DNA of 11,400 nt, from contig CANJOG010000032.1 of assembly GCA_947475475.1 (NCBI GenBank), positions 1-11,400 on the forward strand. Direction: 5' to 3'. A program made the position numbers and the translations under genes. Positions 1 to 6,608 of this stretch are shown here, piece after piece; within the stretch, counting starts at the first letter, position 1, and every line of letters begins with the position of its first letter. The notes under the pieces were generated by a model. It did no database searches. It saw only the letters and a list, made by a program, of their open reading frames with translations, and was not told the DNA's origin. Source of the DNA: Acetobacteraceae bacterium. GTDB taxonomy: Bacteria > Pseudomonadota > Alphaproteobacteria > Acetobacterales > Acetobacteraceae.

Positions 1-1005
1 GTCACCCCGATCGACGACACGCCGGCCGCGCGCGCCGGGATCAAGCCAGGCGATCTGATCACCTCGCTGGATGGCCAGACGGTACAGGGGCTGAGCCTCG
101 CCGAGGCGGTCGACAAGATGCGTGGCGCGCCCAATAGCGCCATCAAGCTGACCATCAAACGTGAAGGTGTGGATACGCCGGTGCTGGTCTCGCTGACCCG
201 TGAGATCATTCAGATCAGGGTTGTGCGCTCCCGCCTCGACGATGACGTCGGCTATATCCGTCTGACCAATTTCAGCGAGCAGACCGCACCAGGCATGCGC
301 CGCGCCGTGCAGCAATTGCGCGACCAGGCTGGTGGCAAGCTGAAGGGCTTCATCCTCGATCTGCGCAATAATCCGGGCGGATTGCTGGACCAGGCGGTGG
401 CCGTGTCCGATGATTTCCTCGATCGCGGCGAGATCGTCTCCACCCGCGCGCGCCATACCGAGGACAGCCAGCGCTGGGACGCCAAGGGCGGCGATATCAC
501 CGGCGGGCTGCCAATCGTTGTGCTGATCAATGGCGGCTCGGCCTCGGCCAGCGAGATCGTCGCCGGCGCCTTGCAGGATCATCAGCGCGCCGTGCTGGTG
601 GGTGTGCGCAGCTTTGGCAAGGGATCGGTCCAGACCGTCATGCCGTTGCCTGGGAATGGCGCCATGCGCCTGACCACCGCGCGCTACTACACGCCGTCCG
701 GCCGGTCGATTCAGGGGCTTGGAATCTCGCCGGATATCGAGGTCCGCTCCAGCCGCACCGAGCCGCAGCGTTTCGGACCGGAGCGTGAGGCCGATCTGAA
801 CCATATCCTCAGCAACCAGGGCGGCACGCCGCAGACGGCCGTGGCTCCGCCGCGTACGGACCTGCCGGATGTGGCCAAGACGATCGATAAGCTGCCTCCC
901 GAGGGTGCCGTCGCCTTCGATTTCACCAAGCCGGAGACGGACTACCAGCTCCAGCAGGCTGAGGTCATCCTGCGGGCGATGGCAGCCAAGCGGGCAGCCC
1001 GGTAG
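1..1005 (+). CDS. ctpA: S41 family C-terminal processing peptidase (CtpA type), 5'-truncated by window edge
   Basis: Serine endopeptidase of the tail-specific/C-terminal processing family, which trims or degrades proteins in the periplasm. The reading frame is open from base 1, so the signal peptide and the start of the PDZ domain lie outside the window; 334 residues are visible. Window residues 1-58 carry PDZ features (AARAGIKPGDLI, then LSLAEAVDKMRG). The S41 core follows, with GYIRL near residue 84 and DLRNNPGGLL near 120-129. The catalytic Ser is the middle one of GSASASEI (residue 182) and the catalytic Lys is in SFGKGSVQ (residue 207). Their 25-residue spacing equals that of E. coli Prc. 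The C-terminal tail after about residue 245 is low in conservation, as usual. The deacetylase-like gene follows after 41 bases, suggesting one operon. Family assignment is firm; the exact subfamily name is inferred. Confidence 0.95.
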   Translation, partial: VTPIDDTPAARAGIKPGDLITSLDGQTVQGLSLAEAVDKMRGAPNSAIKLTIKREGVDTPVLVSLTREIIQIRVVRSRLDDDVGYIRLTNFSEQTAPGMRRAVQQLRDQAGGKLKGFILDLRNNPGGLLDQAVAVSDDFLDRGEIVSTRARHTEDSQRWDAKGGDITGGLPIVVLINGGSASASEIVAGALQDHQRAVLVGVRSFGKGSVQTVMPLPGNGAMRLTTARYYTPSGRSIQGLGISPDIEVRSSRTEPQRFGPEREADLNHILSNQGGTPQTAVAPPRTDLPDVAKTIDKLPPEGAVAFDFTKPETDYQLQQAEVILRAMAAKRAAR

Positions 1006-1046
1006 CAGGGGCGGGTTGCGGCAACCGGGACTGGAGGGCGAGCGCG

Positions 1047-1985
1047 GTGTTTAGTGGGATGGGTCCTCGCCACCCCGGATTGCGCGCGCTTGCCTGGTTC
1101 TGGGCGGCAGTCATTGGCGTTGTCGTTCTCGGTGCGGTTGCCCTGCTGATCCTGGGGCCGCCGGACGCCGAGCCGGATCGCAAATTAGCTCAAGCCGCTT
1201 CTGCTGGCGGACAGGCGGCAGCCGGGTCCGGCGCACGCCGCACTGAGCGTCCGCCGATGGACTTGTACGCGGCCCCATTCGACAAGGCTGACCGCAGAAT
1301 CCGCATTGGCATTCTGTTCGCTGGATTTGGCATGTCGCGCTCTGACACGATGCAGGCCATCGAATCGCTACCGGCTGCGGTCTCGCCGGTGTTTTCGCCT
1401 TATGCGACGAACACGGCGGATATGATGGCCGCGGCGCGCGAGAAAGGGATGGAATATTATATTTCCATCCCAATGGAGCCGCAGGGTTATCCCCTTAATG
1501 ATGCCGGGCCGCGCAGCCTGCTTGTTGGCGAGGATGCTGAGAAGAATTCGGCTAATCTTGCATGGGCGCTCGGCCGCCAGTCGGGCTTCGTCGGCGTGAC
1601 CAATGCGCTTGGCAATCTCCGGGGCGAGCGATTTGCCGCGGCGGGCGATGCCTATACAGCCATGCTGGCGGAGATTGCGCGGCGGGGTCTGCTCTATATC
1701 GATGCGCGGCCGTCGGCGTCGCCGCCGCGCTTGGTCTTTGGCCGGTCGATCGACATGATCATTGATGAGCCGCCGATCCGCGACGATATAGACCAGCGTC
1801 TGGCCGATCTTGAGAAGATGGCGCGAGACAAGGGCTCCGCTCTGGGCTTTATCGGCGTCATCCGGCCGGTGACGATCGAGCGGCTCAATCTCTGGGCCAA
1901 TCTGCTGCCGGGTCACGGGCTGGTTCTGGCACCCGTCAGCGCCCTGACGCGTCCCCCGCCGCGCAATGATTTGCCGCGGCAATAG
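1047..1985 (+). CDS. Divergent polysaccharide deacetylase-like protein (YibQ/DUF610 family), probable pseudoenzyme
   Basis: 312 residues. A membrane anchor spans about residues 14-38, followed by a low-complexity Ala/Gly linker and then the Polysacc_deac_2 fold (about 86-305), probably periplasmic. Family landmarks seen are SIPMEPQGYPLND, GFVGVTNALG, LLYIDARP, a D-rich IIDEPPIRDDID and GSALGFIGVIRPVTIERL. Recalling E. coli YibQ (VIDDFG, NNHMGS, IAIGHPHP), the expected Asp pair is Ala92-Gly93 here, the His of NNHMG is Ala187, and the His of GHPHP is Val271. The metal and catalytic positions are therefore mostly lost, so deacetylase activity is doubtful. The start is GTG at 1047, chosen because GGAGG (1033-1037) lies nine bases upstream; ATG at 1059 is the alternative. 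The gene sits between ctpA and rppH, with gaps of 41 and 28 bases, so it is likely cotranscribed with them. The family is confident; the function is unknown. Confidence 0.88.
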   Translation: MFSGMGPRHPGLRALAWFWAAVIGVVVLGAVALLILGPPDAEPDRKLAQAASAGGQAAAGSGARRTERPPMDLYAAPFDKADRRIRIGILFAGFGMSRSDTMQAIESLPAAVSPVFSPYATNTADMMAAAREKGMEYYISIPMEPQGYPLNDAGPRSLLVGEDAEKNSANLAWALGRQSGFVGVTNALGNLRGERFAAAGDAYTAMLAEIARRGLLYIDARPSASPPRLVFGRSIDMIIDEPPIRDDIDQRLADLEKMARDKGSALGFIGVIRPVTIERLNLWANLLPGHGLVLAPVSALTRPPPRNDLPRQ

Positions 1986-2013
1986 ACCGCGCGGCCAGAC
2001 GAGCGAACAGGCA

Positions 2014-2505
2014 ATGAGCGAACTTCCCTATCGGCCCTGCGTGGGGGCGGTCTTGTTCAACCGGGCTGGCGAAGTGTTGGTGGCGCGCCGCGCTGACCTG
2101 CCGAATGCTGAAGGCTCGGCCGGCGGTTGGCAATTGCCCCAAGGCGGTATCGACGCGGACGAAAATCCGGCCGCAGCGGTGTTGCGCGAGCTGAGCGAAG
2201 AGATCGGCACCAACCGGGCGGAGATCATCGGCGAGCACCCCGAATGGCTGTTCTATGACCTTCCGGCGCATCTGATCGGTCGGGCATTTCGCGGGCGCTA
2301 TCGCGGCCAGCGCCAGCGCTGGTTTGCGCTGCGGTTCCTGGGGGAGGATGCCGATATTCGGCTCGATCTCGACCCGCACCCGGAATTCGATGCTTGGCGC
2401 TGGGCCCCGTTGGCGGAACTTCCGACGTTGGCGGTGGACTTCAAGCGACCAATCTATGAAGTGCTGTCGGACTCGTTTGCCAGGTTCGCGAGCCCGTCGG
2501 CCTGA
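2014..2505 (+). CDS. rppH: RNA pyrophosphohydrolase RppH (Nudix hydrolase)
   Basis: Cytoplasmic Nudix enzyme that removes pyrophosphate from 5'-triphosphate RNA ends, starting 5'-end-dependent mRNA decay. 163 residues, normal for the family. Visible landmarks are YRPCVGAVLFN (6-16) and WQLPQGGID (39-47). A complete Nudix box runs from residue 44 to 66, with Gly44, Glu50 and REL-S-EE-IG at 58-65. EWLFYDLP (77-84), GQRQRWFALRF (98-108), EFDAWRW (124-130) and VDFKRPIYEVL (141-151) are typical of RppH rather than generic Nudix proteins. An in-frame ATG at 1966 overlaps the previous gene; the start at 2014 was chosen because SELPYRPCVG is where family members begin. No strong Shine-Dalgarno is seen there, so translation may depend on coupling with the upstream gene. 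The last 52 bases overlap the convergent DUF4169 gene. Confidence 0.96.
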   Translation: MSELPYRPCVGAVLFNRAGEVLVARRADLPNAEGSAGGWQLPQGGIDADENPAAAVLRELSEEIGTNRAEIIGEHPEWLFYDLPAHLIGRAFRGRYRGQRQRWFALRFLGEDADIRLDLDPHPEFDAWRWAPLAELPTLAVDFKRPIYEVLSDSFARFASPSA

Positions 2506-2693
2506 GATTTCTCGGCGTCATTGCGGAGCAGCTTGCCGGCACCAAAGGCCTCACGCCGTCGCGCATCGAGCGCATCAGAGAGTTTGGCGGCCTTGGTCCG
2601 GCCATGGCGAATGCGGGCTTCGCTCGCGGCCTGGCCTGCCGCGGCGCGGGCGAGATTTTTCCGGGCCTGCCGAAGATTGATGATGTTGACCAT
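2454..2693 (-). CDS. DUF4169 family small protein
   Basis: 79-residue basic, probably helical protein. It begins MVNIINLRQARKNLAR and carries RIRHGRTKAAKL about 30 residues in. This pattern (VNLR-x-ARK near the N terminus, then an (N/A)R-x-x-(F/H)GRTKAE-like motif) is the signature I recall for DUF4169, a small alphaproteobacterial family of unknown function. The ATG at 2693 was chosen over an in-frame GTG at 2708 because it puts the NLR motif at the usual distance; neither start has a clear ribosome binding site. The protein is somewhat longer than the roughly 60 residues typical of the family, and the extra C-terminal part lies over rppH. It is convergent with rppH, overlapping it by 52 bases. 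Family call from memory of the motif. Confidence 0.75.
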   Translation of the reverse strand: MVNIINLRQARKNLARAAAGQAASEARIRHGRTKAAKLSDALDARRREAFGAGKLLRNDAEKSQADGLANLANESDSTS

Positions 2694-2822
2694 AGCCAAG
2701 TCTGGCACGGCAGACAGCGCCCGAACAATGATGCCCAGCGGTCGGTAAATTTAATTTTTCGAGAGTGGGGGCCGCAAAACGGCGTCACCCGGCAGGATAG
2801 GGCCAGGGTGCGGTAACCAATT

Positions 2823-2854
2823 CATGCTGGGCGGCGACGTTACCGCCCAGCATG
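2823..2854 (-). terminator. Perfect 12-bp hairpin downstream of csp (terminator-like)
   Basis: CATGCTGGGCGG (2823-2834) and CCGCCCAGCATG (2843-2854) are exact complements around an 8-base loop, starting 11 bases past the stop codon of the cold-shock gene at 2865. On the minus strand the stem is followed by AATTGGTT rather than a clean U-run. It may therefore act as an imperfect intrinsic terminator or as a 3'-end stabilising stem. It lies between the convergent DUF4169 promoter region and the csp cluster. Confidence 0.6.
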
Positions 2855-2864
2855 GATCGTTGGA

Positions 2865-3068
2865 TCAGAGGAGGCGAAGGTTGGTCGCCGCTTCCTTGCC
2901 GCGCTCGACAGCGACGTCATAGCTGACGCGCTGACCATCATTGAGGCCACGCAGGCCGGCTGCCTGGACGGCAGTGACGTGCACGAACACGTCCTTGCCG
3001 CCGCCTTCCGGCATGATGAAGCCAAAGCCCTTGGTGGTGTTGAACCACTTAACGGTGCCAGTTGCCAT
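2865..3068 (-). CDS. Cold-shock protein (CspA family), copy 1
   Basis: 67-residue single OB-fold nucleic-acid-binding protein that acts as an RNA chaperone in the cytoplasm. RNP1 is KGFGFI (13-18) and RNP2 is VFVHV (27-31), preceded by the conserved GTVKWFN. A ribosome binding site AGGAT (3076-3080 on the complement) stands seven bases before the ATG. This is the most divergent of the three copies: by direct comparison 11 of 67 residues differ from copy 2, including Glu21-Gly22 for Gln-Asp and a C-terminal LRLL. Only 22 bases separate it from copy 2, so the two are probably cotranscribed, with this copy last. Confidence 0.95.
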   Translation of the reverse strand: MATGTVKWFNTTKGFGFIMPEGGGKDVFVHVTAVQAAGLRGLNDGQRVSYDVAVERGKEAATNLRLL

Positions 3069-3090
3069 TTTTAGAATCCTATAAGGCCGA

Positions 3091-3294
3091 TCAGGCCAGC
3101 TTGAGGTTGGTGGCCGCGGCCTTGCCGCGTTCCATGGACACGTCGTAGCTCACATTTTGGCCTTCATTGAGGCCTCGCAGGCCGGCCGCCTGCACCGCGG
3201 TGATGTGAACAAACACGTCCTTGCCGCCGTCTTGCGGCATGATGAAGCCAAAGCCCTTTGTGGTGTTAAACCACTTCACGGTTCCGATAGCCAT
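3091..3294 (-). CDS. Cold-shock protein (CspA family), copy 2
   Basis: 67 residues with the same OB-fold layout: GTVKWFN (4-10), RNP1 KGFGFI (13-18), RNP2 VFVHI (27-31). AAGGAA (3303-3308 on the complement) lies eight bases before the ATG. It differs from copy 3 at only three residues (Asn43, Asn47 and Ser53 versus Asp, Arg and Glu), yet the DNA carries many silent differences. The copies are therefore old or have been held similar by selection on the protein. It likely heads a two-gene transcript with copy 1; a terminator-like hairpin separates it from copy 3. Confidence 0.95.
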   Translation of the reverse strand: MAIGTVKWFNTTKGFGFIMPQDGGKDVFVHITAVQAAGLRGLNEGQNVSYDVSMERGKAAATNLKLA

Positions 3295-3378
3295 CTTGGG
3301 GTTTCCTTATCGAGCCGGTTTATTTGTTGGGGTTGATGGGAACCGCTCAGGCATCACGAGGCTGTCTGTTTGATCACG

Positions 3379-3424
3379 AAAAAATGCCGCCGTCTCCTCC
3401 GCGCGAGCGGAAAAGTTCGGCGGC
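3379..3424 (-). terminator. Intrinsic terminator of csp copy 3
   Basis: On the minus strand GCCGCCG (complement of 3418-3424) pairs with CGGCGGC (complement of 3386-3392). The loop contains its own 5-bp hairpin (3398-3402 with 3407-3411). The stem is followed by A and then six T's (complement of 3379-3384). The hairpin starts about 50 bases after the stop codon of the csp gene at 3473 and separates its transcript from copies 2 and 1. Confidence 0.72.
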
Positions 3425-3472
3425 TTCGATATCGAACGCTAACAGCGACTCCTGACGTTGGGCGGAGTTTCC

Positions 3473-3676
3473 TTACGCGAGCTTGAGGTTTGTCGCGGCA
3501 GCCTTGCCACGCTCCATCTCCACGTCATAGCTCACGCGCTGACCTTCATCCAGCCCGCGCAGCCCGGCGGCCTGCACCGCAGTGATGTGGACAAACACGT
3601 CCTTGCCGCCATCCTGGGGCATAATGAAGCCAAAGCCCTTCGTGGTGTTGAACCACTTCACGGTGCCGATAGCCAT
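3473..3676 (-). CDS. Cold-shock protein (CspA family), copy 3
   Basis: 67-residue CspA-type protein with RNP1 KGFGFI and RNP2 VFVHI, ending NLKLA like copy 2. The frame stays open upstream to 3787, but MAIGTVKW at 3676 matches the other two copies exactly in length. GGAGA (complement of 3687-3691) stands ten bases before this ATG, so the longer version is rejected. The 286-base spacer between this gene and groEL (3677-3962) holds the groEL terminator and leaves room for the long 5' untranslated leader common in cold-shock mRNAs. No convincing promoter could be placed in it. Confidence 0.95.
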   Translation of the reverse strand: MAIGTVKWFNTTKGFGFIMPQDGGKDVFVHITAVQAAGLRGLDEGQRVSYDVEMERGKAAATNLKLA

Positions 3677-3904
3677 AGATGCGTAGTCTCCATTCGATAT
3701 CGCCGCTCCACATGGAACGACCTTGTTCAACCGGGCCTTTGGACGTCTTGGGCGGGTATCCGAATGGAAGAACGCGCAGCAAGGCAAGCCAAAATTCGAT
3801 TGTGAAGATATGTGGCGCAGAATTTGATGTGAGAGTCAATGATTGTGGCAGGATCGGGCCGCCAAATTTCATAGCCGAGGCCAAGATGGCCATGCGAGCG
3901 GACC

Positions 3905-3934
3905 AAAAAAGAGGGCGGCTCCGAGGAGCCGCCC
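3905..3934 (-). terminator. Intrinsic terminator of groESL
   Basis: GGGCGGCTCC (3913-3922) and GGAGCCGCCC (3925-3934) are exact complements. On the minus strand the stem is followed by CTC and then six T's (complement of 3905-3910). It starts about 28 bases after the groEL stop codon. This is a textbook rho-independent terminator separating groESL from the downstream csp genes. Confidence 0.9.
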
Positions 3935-3962
3935 TTCCTGTCGTCCAGCAGATAGATATGGA

Positions 3963-5615
3963 TCAGAAATCCATATCGCCCATGCCACCCATACCGCCCA
4001 TTCCGCCTCCCGCCGGCATGGCGGGGCCCTTCTTCTCGGGCTTCTCGGCGATCATCGCCTCGGTCGTGATCAGCAGCGAGGCAACCGAAGCCGCATTCTG
4101 CAGAGCGGTACGAACCACCTTGGTCGGATCGATAATGCCGGCCTTGACCAGATCCTTGAACTGACCGGACTGGGCATCGAAGCCATAGGCATACTCATCC
4201 TTCTCCAGCACCTTGCCAGCGATCACCGCGCCATCTTCACCAGCGTTCTCGGAGATCTGGCGCAGCGGAGTCTGGATCGCCTTGCGGACGATCTCGACGC
4301 CGAAGCGCTGGTCATCATTGTCGGCCTTCAGCTTGCCGAGCACGAGGCTGGCGCGCGCCAGGGCAACGCCGCCGCCCGGCAGGATGCCTTCCTCGACGGC
4401 CGCACGGGTCGCGTGCAGAGCGTCGTCAACGCGATCCTTGCGCTCCTTCACCTCAACCTCGGTGGCGCCACCGACGCGGATGACGGCCACGCCGCCAGCC
4501 AGCTTCGCCAGACGCTCCTGCAGCTTCTCACGGTCGTAGTCCGAGGAGGTTTCCTCGACCTGCGCGCGGATCTGGTTGCAACGGCCAACAATGTCGGCCT
4601 TCTTGCCAGAACCTTCGACGATCGTGGTGTTTTCCTTCTCGATCAGGACCTTCTTCGCCTTGCCGAGCATGGCGAGAGTCACGGTCTCGAGCTTGATGCC
4701 GAGATCTTCGCTGATCACCTGGCCACCGGTCAGGATCGCGATATCTTCCAGCATCGCCTTGCGGCGGTCACCGAAGCCCGGCGCCTTGACGGCGGCGATC
4801 TTCAGGCCCCCACGCAGCTTGTTGACCACCAGGGTGGCCAGAGCCTCGCCTTCGATATCCTCGGCGATAATCAGCAGCGGACGGCCAGACTGCACGACGG
4901 CTTCGAGCAGCGGCAGCAGCGGCTGCAGGCCCGAGAGCTTCTTCTCGTGGATCAGGATGTAGGGCTGGTCGAGATCGGCAACCATCTTCTCCGCATTCGT
5001 GATGAAATACGGGGAGATGTAGCCGCGATCGAACTGCATGCCCTCGACGACGTCGAGTTCGGTCTGGATGCCCTTCGCCTCTTCAACCGTGATGACGCCT
5101 TCGTTGCCAACCTTCTGCATGGCTTCGGAGATCATCTTGCCGATATCGGCTTCGCCGTTGGCGGAGATGGTGCCGACCTGGGCGGTCTCGGCCGGGGTCG
5201 TGATCTTCTTGGAGCGCTTCTTCAGCTCTTCGACGACCGCGGCCACGGCGCGGTCGATACCGCGCTTGAGGTCCATCGGGTTCATGCCGGCGGCAACGGC
5301 CTTGGCGCCCTCGCGGACGATGGCCTGGGCCAGAACGGTGGCCGAGGTGGTGCCGTCACCGGTGTTGTCGTTGGTGCGGCTGGCCACTTCGCGCACCATC
5401 TGGGCGCCCATGTTCTCGAACTTGTCGGACAGTTCGACTTCCTTGGCGACCGTCACGCCGTCCTTGGTGATGCGCGGGGCGCCGAAGCTCTTGTCGATGA
5501 CGACATTGCGGCCCTTCGGGCCGAGCGTGACCTTCACGGCGTCGGCGAGAATGTCCACGCCGCGCAGCATGCGCTGGCGCGCATCCGCGCCAAAACGTAC
5601 TTCCTTGGCAGCCAT
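3963..5615 (-). CDS. groEL: 60-kDa chaperonin GroEL
   Basis: ATP-driven folding chamber subunit, forming two stacked heptameric rings in the cytoplasm with GroES as lid. 550 residues, full length. The equatorial ATP site is intact: LGPKGRNV (31-38), Asp52 in TKDGVTVAKE, GDGTT with Asp87, and Asp398 in RVDDALHATRAAVEEG. The apical domain (about 190-375) contains DRGYISPYF and KAPGFGDRRK. The C terminus has the flexible GGM repeat tail (GGMGGMGGMGDMDF). GAGGAA precedes the ATG. It lies 57 bases downstream of groES in the same transcript, under the CIRCE-controlled promoter upstream of groES. Confidence 0.99.
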   Translation of the reverse strand: MAAKEVRFGADARQRMLRGVDILADAVKVTLGPKGRNVVIDKSFGAPRITKDGVTVAKEVELSDKFENMGAQMVREVASRTNDNTGDGTTSATVLAQAIVREGAKAVAAGMNPMDLKRGIDRAVAAVVEELKKRSKKITTPAETAQVGTISANGEADIGKMISEAMQKVGNEGVITVEEAKGIQTELDVVEGMQFDRGYISPYFITNAEKMVADLDQPYILIHEKKLSGLQPLLPLLEAVVQSGRPLLIIAEDIEGEALATLVVNKLRGGLKIAAVKAPGFGDRRKAMLEDIAILTGGQVISEDLGIKLETVTLAMLGKAKKVLIEKENTTIVEGSGKKADIVGRCNQIRAQVEETSSDYDREKLQERLAKLAGGVAVIRVGGATEVEVKERKDRVDDALHATRAAVEEGILPGGGVALARASLVLGKLKADNDDQRFGVEIVRKAIQTPLRQISENAGEDGAVIAGKVLEKDEYAYGFDAQSGQFKDLVKAGIIDPTKVVRTALQNAASVASLLITTEAMIAEKPEKKGPAMPAGGGMGGMGGMGDMDF

Positions 5616-5672
5616 ATTATGTATTCCTCAGCTATTGAGAATGATCGGAGAGACGTATCCGGAAGAGGCGCC

Positions 5673-5987
5673 TCAGGCGGCCTTCTTCTTGGAGGGGGTG
5701 CTCACGATCACGCCCATGATGTCGGACTCTTTCATGATCAGCAGCTCTTCGCCATCGATCTTGACTTCGGTGCCCGACCACTTGCCGAACAGAACGCGGT
5801 CGCCCGCCTTGACGTCGAGCGCGACGAGCTTGCCGGAATCATCGTGCAGGCCTGGGCCCACGGCGATGACTTCGCCTTCCATCGGCTTTTCCTTGGCAGT
5901 GTCGGGGATGATGATGCCGCCGGCGGTCTTTTCTTCGGCATTCAGCCGACGAACGACGACCCGGTCATGCAGGGGACGGAACTTCAT
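5673..5987 (-). CDS. groES: 10-kDa co-chaperonin GroES
   Basis: Heptameric lid of the GroEL chamber. 104 residues, slightly longer than the usual 95-97 because of a Lys/Ala-rich C terminus (TPSKKKAA). Landmarks are FRPLHDRVVVRR at the N terminus and the mobile loop around EEKTAGGIIIPD (18-29), whose hydrophobic IIIP contacts GroEL. EGEVIAVGPG and AGDRVLFGKWSGTEVKIDGEE follow the family pattern. TAGGAGCG precedes the ATG with good spacing. It is first in the groES-groEL operon; its leader of about 115 bases begins near the CIRCE element at 6082. Confidence 0.98.
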   Translation of the reverse strand: MKFRPLHDRVVVRRLNAEEKTAGGIIIPDTAKEKPMEGEVIAVGPGLHDDSGKLVALDVKAGDRVLFGKWSGTEVKIDGEELLIMKESDIMGVIVSTPSKKKAA

Positions 5988-6081
5988 TCGGATCGCTCCT
6001 AGGTGATGTTAGCCACTACGAATCGGTTTCACATAAACACCGACTGGACCCCCTGAAGAGGCAGGTCCGTGCGCGGCGCTG

Positions 6082-6108
6082 TTAGCACTCCCATGAAGGG
6101 AGTGCCAA
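6082..6108 (-). promoter_or_regulatory. CIRCE operator (HrcA binding site), promoter-proximal
   Basis: TTAGCACTC (6082-6090), nine bases, GAGTGCCAA (6100-6108). This matches the CIRCE consensus TTAGCACTC-N9-GAGTGCTAA with one mismatch in the right arm. It lies immediately downstream of the predicted -10 box, so the groESL transcript would start in or just before it. That is the classic arrangement for repression by HrcA and for transcript-level effects of CIRCE. Confidence 0.92.
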
Positions 6109-6109
6109 C

Positions 6110-6138
6110 GATCTAGTGTGCGACCGAACGCAAGTCAA
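6110..6138 (-). promoter_or_regulatory. Predicted sigma70-type promoter of groESL
   Basis: On the minus strand TTGACT (complement of 6133-6138) is followed by a 17-base spacer and TAGATC (complement of 6110-6115). The -35 box is strong and the -10 weak. The expected start, about 6-7 bases further, falls near 6103, at the edge of the proximal CIRCE. No convincing sigma32-type promoter was identified by eye. Confidence 0.65.
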
Positions 6139-6145
6139 GAACCCG

Positions 6146-6172
6146 GCAGCACTCGCGCTGAATGAGTGCTAA
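6146..6172. promoter_or_regulatory. Second CIRCE-like inverted repeat
   Basis: GCAGCACTC (6146-6154), nine bases, GAGTGCTAA (6164-6172). The right arm matches the CIRCE consensus exactly and the left arm has two mismatches at its outer end, leaving a 7-bp paired core. It lies just upstream of the groESL -35 box and 143 bases before the usg start codon. It could be a second HrcA site for groESL, or it could act on a promoter reading toward usg. Confidence 0.75.
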
Positions 6173-6314
6173 GTACCTGATTTAATGTCAGATTTATGTT
6201 GCATACCGGGTGGGTCTTCATGCCATTCTCAGTCCCGAGGGACGGGCCGGCGACAGCCCCACCGGCCATGTCACGCACCGAAAGGGGGCACAGGAAGCCA
6301 GAACCGGAGGCCAT

Positions 6315-6575
6315 ATGAAGCTCGCCGTCCAGTTGAATGACTATCGGCTGACCACTGCCGAGATCCTCTATCACATGCCGGATCACCCCGACCTGCTGCA
6401 AACCTATGTCTGGCAGGAACTCGATCTGGCGCCGCGTTTTCCGATCCTGCGGAAATTTCTGAATTTCTGGACCAGCGAACGTGAGGGGCGGCTCCATTCC
6501 GTCCGGGTAGCTTCGGCCGGGCTGATCAGCCCCGGTGACATGCGCCACGCGGGCCTTTTGCTCACCCTGCATTAG
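6315..6575 (+). CDS. usg: Usg family protein
   Basis: 86-residue small cytoplasmic protein of the Usg family, named for the gene upstream of trpFBA in Caulobacter; its biochemical role is not known to me. Recognised by LNDYRLTTAEILYHMPDHPDLLQTYVWQ-type spacing, DLAPRFPILRKFLNFW and EGRLHSVRVA. The ATG at 6315 has GGAGG (6306-6310) four bases upstream. The frame is open further upstream to 6210, but those residues do not resemble the family. No trp genes are adjacent: it is divergent from groES and convergent with the TVP38-like gene, ending 19 bases before that gene's stop codon. Confidence 0.88.
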   Translation: MKLAVQLNDYRLTTAEILYHMPDHPDLLQTYVWQELDLAPRFPILRKFLNFWTSEREGRLHSVRVASAGLISPGDMRHAGLLLTLH

Positions 6576-6585
6576 CGGAGAGGCC

Positions 6586-6608
6586 GCCGGGGAGTTAGCC
6601 TCCCCGGC
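6586..6608. terminator. Hairpin between convergent genes, possible bidirectional terminator
   Basis: GCCGGGGAG (6586-6594) and CTCCCCGGC (6600-6608) are exact complements around the loop TTAGC, which contains the stop codon of the minus-strand gene. There is no T-run on either side. It sits 10 bases past the usg stop and probably limits read-through in both directions; this is inferred from position and stem strength only. Confidence 0.45.

Noticed and set aside
1966..2013. Upstream in-frame ATG for rppH
   Set aside because: It lies inside the end of the preceding gene and adds residues not typical of RppH; the ATG at 2014 matches the family N terminus.
3677..3787. N-terminal extension of csp copy 3 (37 extra residues)
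   Set aside because: The other two copies start at the equivalent MAxGTVKW, and a Shine-Dalgarno fits the ATG at 3676.
3807..3839. TTGACT (complement of 3834-3839) and CATATC (complement of 3807-3812) as a csp promoter
   Set aside because: The spacer would be 21 bases, too long for a sigma70 promoter; kept only as a weak possibility.
3843..6002. Very long open frame (719 codons) on the plus strand across groEL and groES, and a second one at 5038-6006
   Set aside because: Both lie wholly antisense to groEL/groES, which are unmistakable on the minus strand. Long antisense frames are expected from strong codon bias in GC-rich genes, and the translations show no family features.
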